Of a DNA stretch of 64,000 bases, positions 9,225-16,899 are shown piece by piece. Every line of letters starts with the position of its first letter. Position 1 is the stretch's first letter. Origin of the DNA: Haloprofundus salilacus (GTDB lineage: Archaea; Halobacteriota; Halobacteria; Halobacteriales; Haloferacaceae); the NCBI RefSeq assembly GCF_020150815.1, contig NZ_CP083723.1, positions 2,046,001 through 2,110,000 on the forward strand. Reading direction: 5' to 3'. The notes beneath the pieces are model-generated. The model worked only from the letters and a program-made list of their open reading frames with translations. It was not told the DNA's origin and did not search any database. The translations under genes were made by a program, and so were the position numbers.

Positions 9225-9611
9225 ATGTCCTCCTCCGGCAGCACCTACGGCGACATCCACCGGTACGAACCGGCCCGCGAGAGCACCGCCGCGGCCATCG
9301 CGATCGTCCTCCTGACGATCATCGAAGTGCTGTTCGTGTTCCTGTTCACGTACGGTCTCGTCTCCGGGTGGGGACTGACCGACGACGGGAACATGTTCCT
9401 CGGCGGCGTGCTCACCGTGATATTCGTCGACCTCGCGTTCATCCTCGCGCTGTACCGCAAGGAGTTCCTCCCGGACGTGATGATCGTAAAGAAGCGCCGT
9501 CGCAAGTGGGAGGACCTCTACGTTAGAGAGGAGCAAGTCGACGGTGAGACAATCGGGACCGACGCGTGGGACACGCTCAAACGCGCGGTCTACCCCTACT
9601 ACAAGAGGTAA
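9225..9611 (+). CDS. Small two-helix membrane protein of cytochrome bc cluster (DUF7318-like)
   Basis: A 128-residue protein with two membrane helices (about residues 24-50, IAIVLLTIIEVLFVFLFTYG, and 60-82, FLGGVLTVIFVDLAFILAL) and a basic segment KKRRRKWEDLYVREE after the second. The layout resembles an accessory subunit of an energy-transducing complex. Its ATG directly follows the TAG stop of the copper protein, and cytochrome b starts 3 nt after its own stop, so it is tightly co-translated. No catalytic motif is seen. It is known to me only as a haloarchaeal family of unknown function next to cytochrome b. Confidence 0.72.
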   Translation: MSSSGSTYGDIHRYEPARESTAAAIAIVLLTIIEVLFVFLFTYGLVSGWGLTDDGNMFLGGVLTVIFVDLAFILALYRKEFLPDVMIVKKRRRKWEDLYVREEQVDGETIGTDAWDTLKRAVYPYYKR

Positions 9612-9614
9612 CGA

Positions 9615-10409
9615 ATGAGCTTAGAACGAAAAGACGACTACGACCACGACGCGTGGCTGAAGGAGAAAGACCTCTCGCCCGTTGAGACGACGTTCCTCAC
9701 CGCGCTCATCTGGATGGACAAGCGACTCCGCATCGTGGACTATCTAGAGATTCTGGAGACGCTCTACTACCGAGTCAACCTCCAGATGCCGAAGAGCCAC
9801 ACCGAACAGTACAACCTCGACAACAAGTTCTGGTACTGGTACCCGCTGTACACGCTGGGACTGTTTTCGACGCTATCGTACATCGTCGCCGCGGTGAGCG
9901 GAGCCTTACTCGGCTTCTACTACTCGCCAGCGACGAGCGGCGACCCGACGACGGCGTACACCCAGATCGAGTTCATCATGACCGAACTCCAGTTCGGGTT
10001 CTTCCTCCGCAGTCTCCACCGGTGGTCCGCACAGGTGATGGTCGCGGCGGTGTTCCTGCACATGCTCCGGGTGTACTTCACCGGCGCGTACAAGGAACCG
10101 CGCGAACTCAACTGGATACTCGGGATCATCCTCATCAGCCTGACGATGGGGTTCGGTTACACCGGCTACCTGCTCCCGTGGGACCAGCTCGCCTTCTGGG
10201 CGGGTCAGATCGGCGTCGAAATGGCGCTGTCGGTCCCGCTCATAGGCGAGTGGGCCGCCCAACTGGTGTTCGGCGGGTTCACGCTGAGCCAGGCGACCCT
10301 GCAACGCATGTACATCATCCACGTGTTCCTGCTTCCGTTCATCGTGACGACGCTCATCGCCATCCACATCGGCATCGTCTGGGTGCAGGGCATCGCGGAA
10401 CCGCACTAA
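9615..10409 (+). CDS. petB: Cytochrome b6-type N-terminal subunit of quinol oxidising complex
   Basis: The haem-carrying half of a split cytochrome b. Its 264 residues have an amphipathic N-terminus and four membrane helices. Paired haem-ligand histidines are visible on helix B (RSLHRWSAQ and VFLHMLR) and helix D (YIIHVFLLP and IAIHIGIV). GFGYTGYLLPWDQ is the conserved loop after helix C, near the quinol oxidation site. A Shine-Dalgarno sequence GAGGT sits 5 nt before the ATG. The next gene supplies the remaining helices, as in b6f-type complexes. The complex should pass electrons from menaquinol to a copper or iron-sulphur acceptor, pumping protons across the membrane. Confidence 0.93.
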   Translation: MSLERKDDYDHDAWLKEKDLSPVETTFLTALIWMDKRLRIVDYLEILETLYYRVNLQMPKSHTEQYNLDNKFWYWYPLYTLGLFSTLSYIVAAVSGALLGFYYSPATSGDPTTAYTQIEFIMTELQFGFFLRSLHRWSAQVMVAAVFLHMLRVYFTGAYKEPRELNWILGIILISLTMGFGYTGYLLPWDQLAFWAGQIGVEMALSVPLIGEWAAQLVFGGFTLSQATLQRMYIIHVFLLPFIVTTLIAIHIGIVWVQGIAEPH

Positions 10410-10422
10410 TCGAGGAATCACA

Positions 10423-11184
10423 ATGACAAATAACGACAACACGACCGCAGAAACGGACGGCGGCACCGGCATCGTCGCGCCGGACGACGAGACGCCGACG
10501 TGGAGCGAGCGTAAGGCTCGCAAGACCGGTCTCTCTCGGCTCACTTACGAGTACTTCGAGCGCTCGCGCCGCGAAGACCAAGACCTCCGGACGGAGTCCG
10601 ACTACGTCGAACGCGACGTGCTCGGCTTCCCGACGTGGCCCCACGAGACCATACGAAACCTCTCCATCGCGAGCTTCTTCGTCGGGATGATCTTCTTCCT
10701 CTCGGCGACGCTGCCGCCGCACATCGGGTCGCCCGCGAACCCGAGTTCTACCCCGGCGATCATCCTGCCCGACTGGTATCTGTACTGGTCGTTCGGCCTG
10801 CTGAAACTCAGCCCGGTGAACCCCGAACTGTCGATCCTCGGCGGCCAGAAGCTGATGGCCGACCGGACGTACGGCGTGCTCGCGAACGTCGTCGTCGTCG
10901 GCTTCATCGCCATGGTACCGTTCCTCAACAAGGGGAGCGCCCGCCGTCCCGTCGAACAGCCGTTCTGGGCGGCCGTCGGCGTCGGCGGCGTCGTCTTCGC
11001 GTTCACCATCAGCGTGCTCGCGGTCCAGAACCTGGTTCCGATGAACATCGACCTGCTGTTCGACCTGACGTTCCTGCTACCCATCGTCGCGGGCATCGTC
11101 ACCTACGCGGTGCTCAAGACGATGCGTGAGGGGTACATGTACGACCTCAACCGCCGGTACTACCGGCTTCGGCCACCGCGCTAG
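10423..11184 (+). CDS. petD: Cytochrome b C-terminal subunit (subunit IV type)
   Basis: A 253-residue partner of the upstream b6-type subunit. After an acidic soluble N-terminus of about 60 residues come membrane helices at roughly 85-105, 160-180, 190-215 and 220-240. The sequence PDWYLYWSFGLLKL sits where the quinol-site PEWY motif is found in the family, with Asp in place of Glu. A GAGG ribosome-binding site lies 6 nt before the start. No haem-ligand histidine pairs are present, as expected for this half. Confidence 0.9.
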   Translation: MTNNDNTTAETDGGTGIVAPDDETPTWSERKARKTGLSRLTYEYFERSRREDQDLRTESDYVERDVLGFPTWPHETIRNLSIASFFVGMIFFLSATLPPHIGSPANPSSTPAIILPDWYLYWSFGLLKLSPVNPELSILGGQKLMADRTYGVLANVVVVGFIAMVPFLNKGSARRPVEQPFWAAVGVGGVVFAFTISVLAVQNLVPMNIDLLFDLTFLLPIVAGIVTYAVLKTMREGYMYDLNRRYYRLRPPR

Positions 11185-11208
11185 CGGACTCTCGCCGCAC
11201 TATTTTCC

Positions 11209-11700
11209 ATGAGTTCAGATTCGCACAGTGATACGGCCGACGAGGGGACGACCGGGGACGAAACGACCGACGGGCAGCCCCGCGACGAGCAACCGACCGA
11301 CGGACGGTCTCGCGACGAGCGGGCGGGCAGCGGACAACCCCGCGACGAACGGGCGAGCGACGAGACCGCCTCGGGTCGCCGCGACATCGTCGTCCCGATG
11401 CGGTTGTACAAGACGATAACGGTGTTTTCGACGCTCATTGCCGTCGTCTCGGTGGTTTTGGGCTTCGTCCTGATCGACGCGGCGACGATCCAGTTCAGTT
11501 TCCTCCGGCAGGCGATTACGGGCGCGCTGACCGCCGTCGGCGTCCCCGTTGACCAGGGGTTGCTCGGTGCGCTGCTCGCGCTCGTCGGCATCGCAATCAT
11601 CGGCTTCGGCGCGGGAGTGTACGTCCTCGGCACCCGGTTCCGTGCCCGCGGAATGGGAAACTCTCAAGAGGACTCCGACGAATTTTCGGATAATGGCTGA
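11209..11700 (+). CDS. Membrane protein with repetitive hydrophilic N-terminus (DUF7315-like)
   Basis: A 163-residue protein. Residues 1-55 are disordered and repetitive, with RDE(Q/R) recurring (GQPRDEQPTDGRSRDERAG). Two membrane helices follow (about 68-90, TVFSTLIAVVSVVLGFVLI, and 115-140, LLGALLALVGIAIIGFGAGVY). The N-terminal repeat differs in codon choice between copies, so it is not a very recent duplication. It overlaps the next gene by 8 nt and follows the cytochrome b C-terminal gene closely, so it is very likely part of the same operon. Function unknown. Confidence 0.7.
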   Translation: MSSDSHSDTADEGTTGDETTDGQPRDEQPTDGRSRDERAGSGQPRDERASDETASGRRDIVVPMRLYKTITVFSTLIAVVSVVLGFVLIDAATIQFSFLRQAITGALTAVGVPVDQGLLGALLALVGIAIIGFGAGVYVLGTRFRARGMGNSQEDSDEFSDNG

Positions 11701-11968
11701 CGAGTTCATCAAGGGGCTGACCATCGCCACCGCCGCCGGACTCGGCTGGATGGTTCTGGCGGGATGGTACCGCACGAGCAGTTTCGAGAGCGCCGCACAG
11801 CTGGTCGAACCAGTGACCGTCGACGGACCGGACCTGCTCAACGGTCTCGCCATCGCACTGATGGACGTGCTGTTCTGGTTCGCGATTCTCGGCACGCTCA
11901 CGTTCTGGGTGCTCATCCCGGTGGGCCGCGAACTGCGCACGGCGTACAGCGAGCGTCGGTCGCAGTAA
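11693..11968 (+). CDS. Small two-helix membrane protein ending the cytochrome bc operon (DUF7314-like)
   Basis: A 91-residue protein starting MADEFIKGLTIATAAGLGW. It has two membrane segments (about 6-24 and 50-78, LNGLAIALMDVLFWFAILGT) and a basic C-terminal end. The ATG lies inside the end of the upstream gene (8-nt overlap), which supports this start and translational coupling. It is one of the haloarchaeal small membrane proteins that accompany cytochrome b; no motif reveals a function. Confidence 0.7.
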   Translation: MADEFIKGLTIATAAGLGWMVLAGWYRTSSFESAAQLVEPVTVDGPDLLNGLAIALMDVLFWFAILGTLTFWVLIPVGRELRTAYSERRSQ

Positions 11969-12368
11969 CGCCCTTTTCTCCCGGCATCGCCCGCCGGAGC
12001 TCTCTTTCTATCCAGACCGCTCCTGAGAGCGATAGTTCACGCAGGATTTCTCGTCACCGCTGCTTCCGTCGTCGCCATCGTTTCTCTCGTCGCTGTCGCT
12101 TCCATCGCTGACCGTGGCATCGGCGCGCTGCGCGCACGTTAGACCACCGGTATCGTACTCACGTTCTACAGAAACGTTCGTCGTCCGTTTCGCCCGTAGT
12201 CGTACTGCGTCGTGAACGCACTCGCTTCGACCACATGCTCTGGTCCGCTGTCCGACCCGCGACGTTCCGCAGGCTCGCCGGCGCTCGACGAGCATTCAGC
12301 CGACGGAGGAGAACCCGACGCGCCGCCGACTCGACCGTGTCCGACGACCAACGGGCGGTCAGCCCGTC
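11969..12368. other. 400-base stretch without a convincing gene
   Basis: Only short Arg/Ser-rich frames are present. A 95-residue minus-strand frame (12008-12295) with an acidic end (SDGSDSDERNDGDDGSSGDE) is the nearest to coding, and a second short frame overlaps it. Neither has a credible start or promoter. It might hold gene remains between two operons of the respiratory cluster. Confidence 0.4.
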
Positions 12369-12809
12369 TCAGATTATCTGCGTCCAGATGTCAGCGATGA
12401 GGAAGAAGAGGCTCTGGAACGCCGCGTACAGGAGCACCAGCACCGACGCCGCGAGGCCGCCTTTCGGCCGCTCGAGGGTCATCTTGTTGCGCGCTTCGAC
12501 CTGCCGAGCCTCGAACTCGAAGAAGTCGGTGACGAACATGCCGACGACGAGCACCGACATCACCATCCCGCCGTGCGGTTCGACGACGAGAAAGAGGAAC
12601 GACGCGACGACGAGCGCGCCGCTCGTCAGCGTGTGCGGCGTGTATCGGCTGAGTTCCGCGTCGTCGTCGCGGGCTTGGCGTTCGTGCGCGCGGTGGCCGA
12701 GGAAGCGCGTCGCCATGTTCGCGAGCACGAGCACCAAGATCACGGCCGGTAGCGCCGGGGCGATAGCATCGAGCACGTCGAGGGGCACGATGAACTGCAG
12801 CGGTAGCAT
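12369..12809 (-). CDS. Four-helix membrane protein near cytochrome bc genes (DUF7313-like)
   Basis: A 146-residue integral membrane protein. It has a hydrophobic start (PLQFIVPLDVLDAIAPALPAVILVLVL) with a Pro-rich kink, a short basic cytoplasmic loop (RFLGHRAHERQAR), then three more membrane segments ending at the C-terminus (ASVLVLLYAAFQSLFFLIAD). It converges on the cytochrome bc operon. The family is haloarchaea-specific as far as I know and frequently linked to these genes. A GTATAAAA-like box at 12893-12900 reads as TTTTATAC on this strand and may serve as its promoter, giving a leader of about 60 nt; that is tentative. Confidence 0.72.
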   Translation of the reverse strand: MLPLQFIVPLDVLDAIAPALPAVILVLVLANMATRFLGHRAHERQARDDDAELSRYTPHTLTSGALVVASFLFLVVEPHGGMVMSVLVVGMFVTDFFEFEARQVEARNKMTLERPKGGLAASVLVLLYAAFQSLFFLIADIWTQII

Positions 12810-12987
12810 ACCCGAATATCGGAAGGTAACTCATTAGAGTTTTTCCAATCCCGCGCGCCGCCAGCCCGATTCGGGGCGCGCGAGCGGAAGTAGTATAAAA
12901 ACGCCGCCGAAATCTCGTCGGATCGACGCTCCAATCCTGTCGAACCGACGCCGAAGCGCCTCTTGCGTGCGGCGATAGGCGACGCGC

Positions 12988-13701
12988 TCACTCGCGCGCC
13001 GGCGGAGAGAGTAGGCGCACGCTGTCAGTCGGCTCTATAGTCACCGGCACGTGCGGGTCGACGGCGGTCGTGCGGTCGCCGTCGACGACGAGCGAGACAG
13101 CCCCTTCGTCGCGTTCGACCGACAGCGAGACGGGGTCGTCGACGACCCACGCGTCCGAGTGCGTCGAAAACGGCGAGACGGGGACGACGCCGACGCCCGC
13201 GCCGGGGGTGACGATCGGTCCGCCCGCCGCGCGCGCGTAGCCGGAACTCCCCAGCGGCGTCGCGACGACGACGCCGTCGGCGCGGAACGCGTCGAGCGGG
13301 TCGCCGCCGACGCGGACGGCGTACTCGGAGATGCGCGCCGGTTCGCTCGTGACCAGCATCACGTCGAAGACGGCGTCGGCGACGCGGTCGCCGTCGACGG
13401 TGACCGACAGAAGCGGGTGCTCGACGGTCCGTCGGTCGCTCTCGACGAGCCCGCCGAAGGCGGCGTCGACGTTCGCCCGCGAAACGGCGTGCCGTCCGTC
13501 GACGTCGACGGGCAGAATCGGGCGCTCCGGTCGCTCGCGAGCGGTTTCGACGAGTGCGCGCTCGCCGACAGCGACGACGAACGCCGCCTCCGCCTCGTCG
13601 GCGAGCGAGAAGCCATTGGTGTGAAGTGCCCGCTCGACCCGGCCGTCGTCGTCGCCGCGGAGCGAAACTGCTGTCGCCGAGTCCTCGCGCGCTTCACTCA
13701 T
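12988..13701 (-). CDS. NAD kinase-like protein, probably not an active kinase
   Basis: The C-terminal half matches the NAD kinase beta-sandwich domain: VVVATPLGSSGYARAAGGPIV (about 145-165) corresponds to the family's TPTGSTAY...GGP substrate loop. The N-terminal half lacks the diagnostic GGDGT nucleotide motif; the equivalent position reads AVGERAL (44-50). At 237 residues it is shorter than true NAD kinases (about 270-290). It is probably a paralogue that binds a nucleotide but does not phosphorylate NAD. MSEARED was chosen as the start; an in-frame ATG 7 codons earlier is possible. Confidence 0.75.
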   Translation of the reverse strand: MSEAREDSATAVSLRGDDDGRVERALHTNGFSLADEAEAAFVVAVGERALVETARERPERPILPVDVDGRHAVSRANVDAAFGGLVESDRRTVEHPLLSVTVDGDRVADAVFDVMLVTSEPARISEYAVRVGGDPLDAFRADGVVVATPLGSSGYARAAGGPIVTPGAGVGVVPVSPFSTHSDAWVVDDPVSLSVERDEGAVSLVVDGDRTTAVDPHVPVTIEPTDSVRLLSPPARE

Positions 13702-13850
13702 TGATCGACTGTTGCTCGCCAACGGCTAAAAGTCTGCGCGGTTCGGTGGCAGCGGTGGGGTCGGTGGCGGCGGTGGATCCGGTCGAGTCGACCGCTTCGA
13801 GTCGCGGTGCACACCGCCGTCTCCACCGTCGTCCGGCGGCGCGGGCCCGC

Positions 13851-15158
13851 TCAGTACGGCCAGTCGCCAGTTATCTTCATTCCGGGGGCGTGACCCTCGG
13901 CTTCGAGTCGGTCGGCGATCTCTTCGGGTGATTTGCGCCCGACTTCGGTGTCGGCGTCCGCGAGGCCGACGACGAGTTCGGCGAGGAGAACCGCCTGTTC
14001 GCGGAACGTCCGCACCTCGAGTTTGTCGAGCGTGTCGGCGTACGTGTGTCCCCACCCGCGGCCGCGGCCCTGCGTCTCGCTGCCGACCATGTAACCTGGG
14101 ACGCCCCACTGGACGAACGGCCAGTGGTCCGAGTGCGGTAGTTGCTCGGGGACGACGCTCACCGGGTGGCCGAACCTCTCGCCGACACCCTCGGCTGCCG
14201 CTTCGAGTTCGTCGAAGTCGTGCGTGTAGAAGCTGAGCGTTCGCCCATTAGCAACGCCGTCGAAGTTCACTATCGCCTTCACGTCGTCGAACTCGGTTTG
14301 GTCGGCCTCGTGGGCGGAGCCGACGAGTCCGACCTCCTCCGCGCCGAAGGGGACGAACCGGATTCGGGTGTCGAGTTCGTCCTCTCGGTCGGCGAGGATG
14401 CGCGCGAGTTCGACTACCATCGCGGTACCCGTCCCGTTGTCGGCGGCCCCCTCGGCGATGTCGTGGGCGTCGAGGTGGCTGGTGACGAGTATCTCCTCCT
14501 CCGTCTCTGGGCCGACGACGGCGTGGACGTTGCCGCTCGTCGCGTCCGGTGTCTCGCAGTCGACGCTGACCGAGACGCTCTCGCCCTCGAACCGACGCGC
14601 GAGTCGCGCGCCGACTTCGGCGCTCACGCCGACGGCTGGGATCTCGCCGATGGGTGAGTCGGGCGTTCCGACGCTGCCGGTCGGCGGGAGGCAGCCCTCG
14701 ACGTGGTTTCTGAAGACGAACGCGGCCGCGCCCGCTTCGACGGCGTAGTAGTACTTCTCGCGGCGATGGATGAACCGGTCATAGTGGTCCGGCACCGTCG
14801 AGGAGACCATCACGACTTTCCCTTCGAGGTCAGCCTCGAAATCCTCCGGGAGGCCGTAACCGAGGTCGACAAGCTCGCCCTCCGCGCTGGCGGCCGGGCT
14901 GCGCGGCAGCGCGATGCAGTCTTGGGTGGTTTCGCTCGCCTCGACGGCGCTGTCGCCACGTACCCAGCCTTGCATCTCGAATTCGTCGATTCGGGCGTCG
15001 CGCGCGCCGACCTCGTTCAGCGCGTCGCGGGTGCGCTCCATCGCCTCGCGTTCGCCCGGACTCCCAGCCATCCGGTTCCCGATGTCGACGAGGGTTTCGA
15101 GGTGGTTCCACCCGATGTCGCTCATGAACGTCTCGCCGACCCAGCGGTGGTCTACCAT
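13851..15158 (-). CDS. M28 family zinc aminopeptidase with PA domain
   Basis: A 435-residue metallopeptidase of the aminopeptidase Y/PSMA-like type. A protease-associated insert occupies about residues 95-195. The di-zinc site is visible in order: SHLDAHD (His, Asp), ADNGTGTAM (bridging Asp), GAEEVGL (catalytic Glu and Glu ligand), VNFDGVAN (Asp) and LPHSDHWPF (His). There is no signal peptide, so it is probably cytoplasmic. The first ATG gives MVDHRWVGETF; a second ATG 12 codons later is equally possible. Neighbours show no obvious operon partner. It should trim N-terminal residues from peptides. Confidence 0.9.
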   Translation of the reverse strand: MVDHRWVGETFMSDIGWNHLETLVDIGNRMAGSPGEREAMERTRDALNEVGARDARIDEFEMQGWVRGDSAVEASETTQDCIALPRSPAASAEGELVDLGYGLPEDFEADLEGKVVMVSSTVPDHYDRFIHRREKYYYAVEAGAAAFVFRNHVEGCLPPTGSVGTPDSPIGEIPAVGVSAEVGARLARRFEGESVSVSVDCETPDATSGNVHAVVGPETEEEILVTSHLDAHDIAEGAADNGTGTAMVVELARILADREDELDTRIRFVPFGAEEVGLVGSAHEADQTEFDDVKAIVNFDGVANGRTLSFYTHDFDELEAAAEGVGERFGHPVSVVPEQLPHSDHWPFVQWGVPGYMVGSETQGRGRGWGHTYADTLDKLEVRTFREQAVLLAELVVGLADADTEVGRKSPEEIADRLEAEGHAPGMKITGDWPY

Positions 15159-15318
15159 GCTTCCGCGTGACCCGGCGGCGCGGTAACCGTTGTGGTCCCC
15201 GTGGTCGCTCTCCGGTTCGTCGTTCTGTCGCTTCGTCGTTCACTACTATCGTACGCAAAACCGGAAGCAGGCTCCGGAATTCGGCAGGTCTTTACCCGAA
15301 CATCATCTACGTTCGTGT

Positions 15319-16485
15319 ATGACTGCCGTACGAGTCGCCGGAGTCGGACTCACCCACTTCGGCCGACACCCCGACCGAACCGGCCGGGACCTGTTCGCGG
15401 AGGCCGCACTCGCCGCGAGGGAGGACGCAGGCGTCCCCCGCGAGGATATCGAAGCCCTCCACTACGGGAACTTCATGGGCGCGCTCGCGGAGCGGCAAGC
15501 CCACCAAGGTCCGCTCGTCGCCGAGGCGGCCGGACTCTCCTGTCCGGCGACCCGCTACGAGCAGGCGTGTGCCTCCGCGGGCGTCGCGGCGCGGCAAGGC
15601 ATCAAGGACATCCGAAACGGCGAGAACGACGTGGTGCTCGTCGGCGGGATGGAGCGGATGACGAATCTGGAGACGGCAGGCGTGACGGAGTCGCTCGCCA
15701 TCGCCGCTGACGAACTGTACGAGGTCCGGGCGGGCATCACCTTCCCCGGCGCGTACGCGCTGATGGCGCGGGCGTACCTCTCGCAGTTCGGCGGCAGTCG
15801 CGAGGACCTCGCGCACATCGCCTCGAAGAACCACCACAACGCCGTGAACAACGAGTACGCGCAGTACCAGCGCGAGGTGACGGTCGACGAGGCGCTCGAC
15901 AGTCCTCCCGTCGCCGAACCGCTGCACCTGTTCGACGCCTGCCCCATCACCGACGGCGCGAGCGCGCTCGTCCTCGTCAGCGACGAGTACGCCGAGGAAC
16001 ACGACCTCGACGCCCCCGTCGCCATCACCGGCAGCGGACAGGGCGGCGACAAGATGGCGCTTCAGGACCGCGAGCACCTCGCGCAGACCCCGGCGGCGAC
16101 GAAAGCGGCCGACGAGGCGTACGCCGACGCGGGCCGCACGTCCGACGACGTCGACGTCGCGGAGGTCCACGACTGCTTCACCATCGCCGAGGTGCTCGCG
16201 CTCGAATCGCTCGGCTTCTACGAACCCGGCGAGGCCATCGGCGCGGCCCGCCGCGGTGAGACCACCCGAGACGGCGACAGACCCGTCAACCTCTCTGGTG
16301 GGTTGAAGGCGAAAGGCCACCCCGTCGGCGCGACGGGCGGCAGCCAACTCGTCGAGATGACGCGACTGCTTCGCGGCGATCACCCGAACAGCGACGTCGT
16401 CGCCGACGCGGAAGTGGGCCTGACGCACAACGCGGGCGGCACCGTCGCCAGCGCCGTCGTCCACCTGCTGGAGGTGGTGAACTGA
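15319..16485 (+). CDS. Thiolase family protein (acetyl-CoA acetyltransferase / SCP2-type)
   Basis: Condenses or cleaves acyl-CoA thioesters. Its 388 residues contain the nucleophilic Cys in YEQACASAG (about residue 87), His in VAEVHDCFTIAE and the second active-site His in KAKGHPVGATGG. Near the C-terminus, where biosynthetic thiolases have a cysteine, it reads THNAGGT, the SCP2/archaeal arrangement. The stop overlaps the start of a DUF35 Zn-ribbon gene (TGATG), and such pairs form complexes in archaea, where they provide acetoacetyl-CoA for the mevalonate pathway or take part in fatty-acid degradation. No HMG-CoA synthase is in the window, so the exact substrate stays open. Confidence 0.9.
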   Translation: MTAVRVAGVGLTHFGRHPDRTGRDLFAEAALAAREDAGVPREDIEALHYGNFMGALAERQAHQGPLVAEAAGLSCPATRYEQACASAGVAARQGIKDIRNGENDVVLVGGMERMTNLETAGVTESLAIAADELYEVRAGITFPGAYALMARAYLSQFGGSREDLAHIASKNHHNAVNNEYAQYQREVTVDEALDSPPVAEPLHLFDACPITDGASALVLVSDEYAEEHDLDAPVAITGSGQGGDKMALQDREHLAQTPAATKAADEAYADAGRTSDDVDVAEVHDCFTIAEVLALESLGFYEPGEAIGAARRGETTRDGDRPVNLSGGLKAKGHPVGATGGSQLVEMTRLLRGDHPNSDVVADAEVGLTHNAGGTVASAVVHLLEVVN

Positions 16486-16859
16486 TGGTCGACACCGGCT
16501 ACGACGAATGGATCGAGGCTATCGGCGCGGGCGAGGGCTACTACCTCGACTGTCCCGAGGACCACGGATCGTTGCCGCCGCGGCGCACCTGTCCGCACTG
16601 TGGCGCGCTGGAGTTAGCGGAGAGACCGCTCCCCGAGTCAGGAACGGTAGAAACGTTCAGCGTCGTCCACGTCGCCTCCCCGTCGTTCGCCGACGACACG
16701 CCCTACGCGACGGGCGTCGTCGACTTCGGTCCGGTGCGCCTCACCGGCGTCATTCGAGGGATCGAGTTCGACGACCTCGAAGTCGGCACTTCCGTGGGCG
16801 TCGGCGTCGAGGAGAGCGAAACGACCGGCGAACCGGTGGTCGTCTTCCGACCTCGGTAG
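16485..16859 (+). CDS. DUF35 OB-fold/Zn-ribbon protein, thiolase partner
   Basis: A 124-residue acyl-CoA-binding partner. The N-terminal helix and rubredoxin-like zinc ribbon are marked by CPEDHGSLPPRRTCPHCG; the last pair is a clear CxxC, while the first side has a single Cys followed by His. An OB fold follows (about 60-124). Its start overlaps the thiolase stop, which implies coupled translation and a fixed ratio. By analogy with known thiolase-DUF35 complexes, it holds the CoA intermediate; this role is inferred. Confidence 0.88.
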   Translation: MVDTGYDEWIEAIGAGEGYYLDCPEDHGSLPPRRTCPHCGALELAERPLPESGTVETFSVVHVASPSFADDTPYATGVVDFGPVRLTGVIRGIEFDDLEVGTSVGVGVEESETTGEPVVVFRPR

Positions 16860-16899
16860 GTCGACACCGGTCGAACGTTCGATATTTCGAGACTTGTTT

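Noticed and set aside
8040-9536. Long antisense reading frame of nearly 500 codons opposite the halocyanin and DUF7319/7318-like genes
   Set aside because: Haloarchaeal GC bias keeps antisense frames open; the product is His/Arg/Gly-rich without domains, while the + strand has clear genes.
12008-12295. 95-codon minus-strand frame with an acidic Ser/Asp stretch
   Set aside because: No convincing start, promoter or motif; a second overlapping frame suggests chance or decay.
12891-12900. GTATAAAA read as a plus-strand promoter
   Set aside because: No plus-strand gene follows for more than 2 kb; it more likely serves the minus-strand membrane-protein gene.
13735-13790. GGTGGCAGCGGTGGGGTCGG-type G-rich repeat between two genes
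   Set aside because: Short simple-sequence tract with no conserved structure; it could form a G-rich fold but nothing supports a function.
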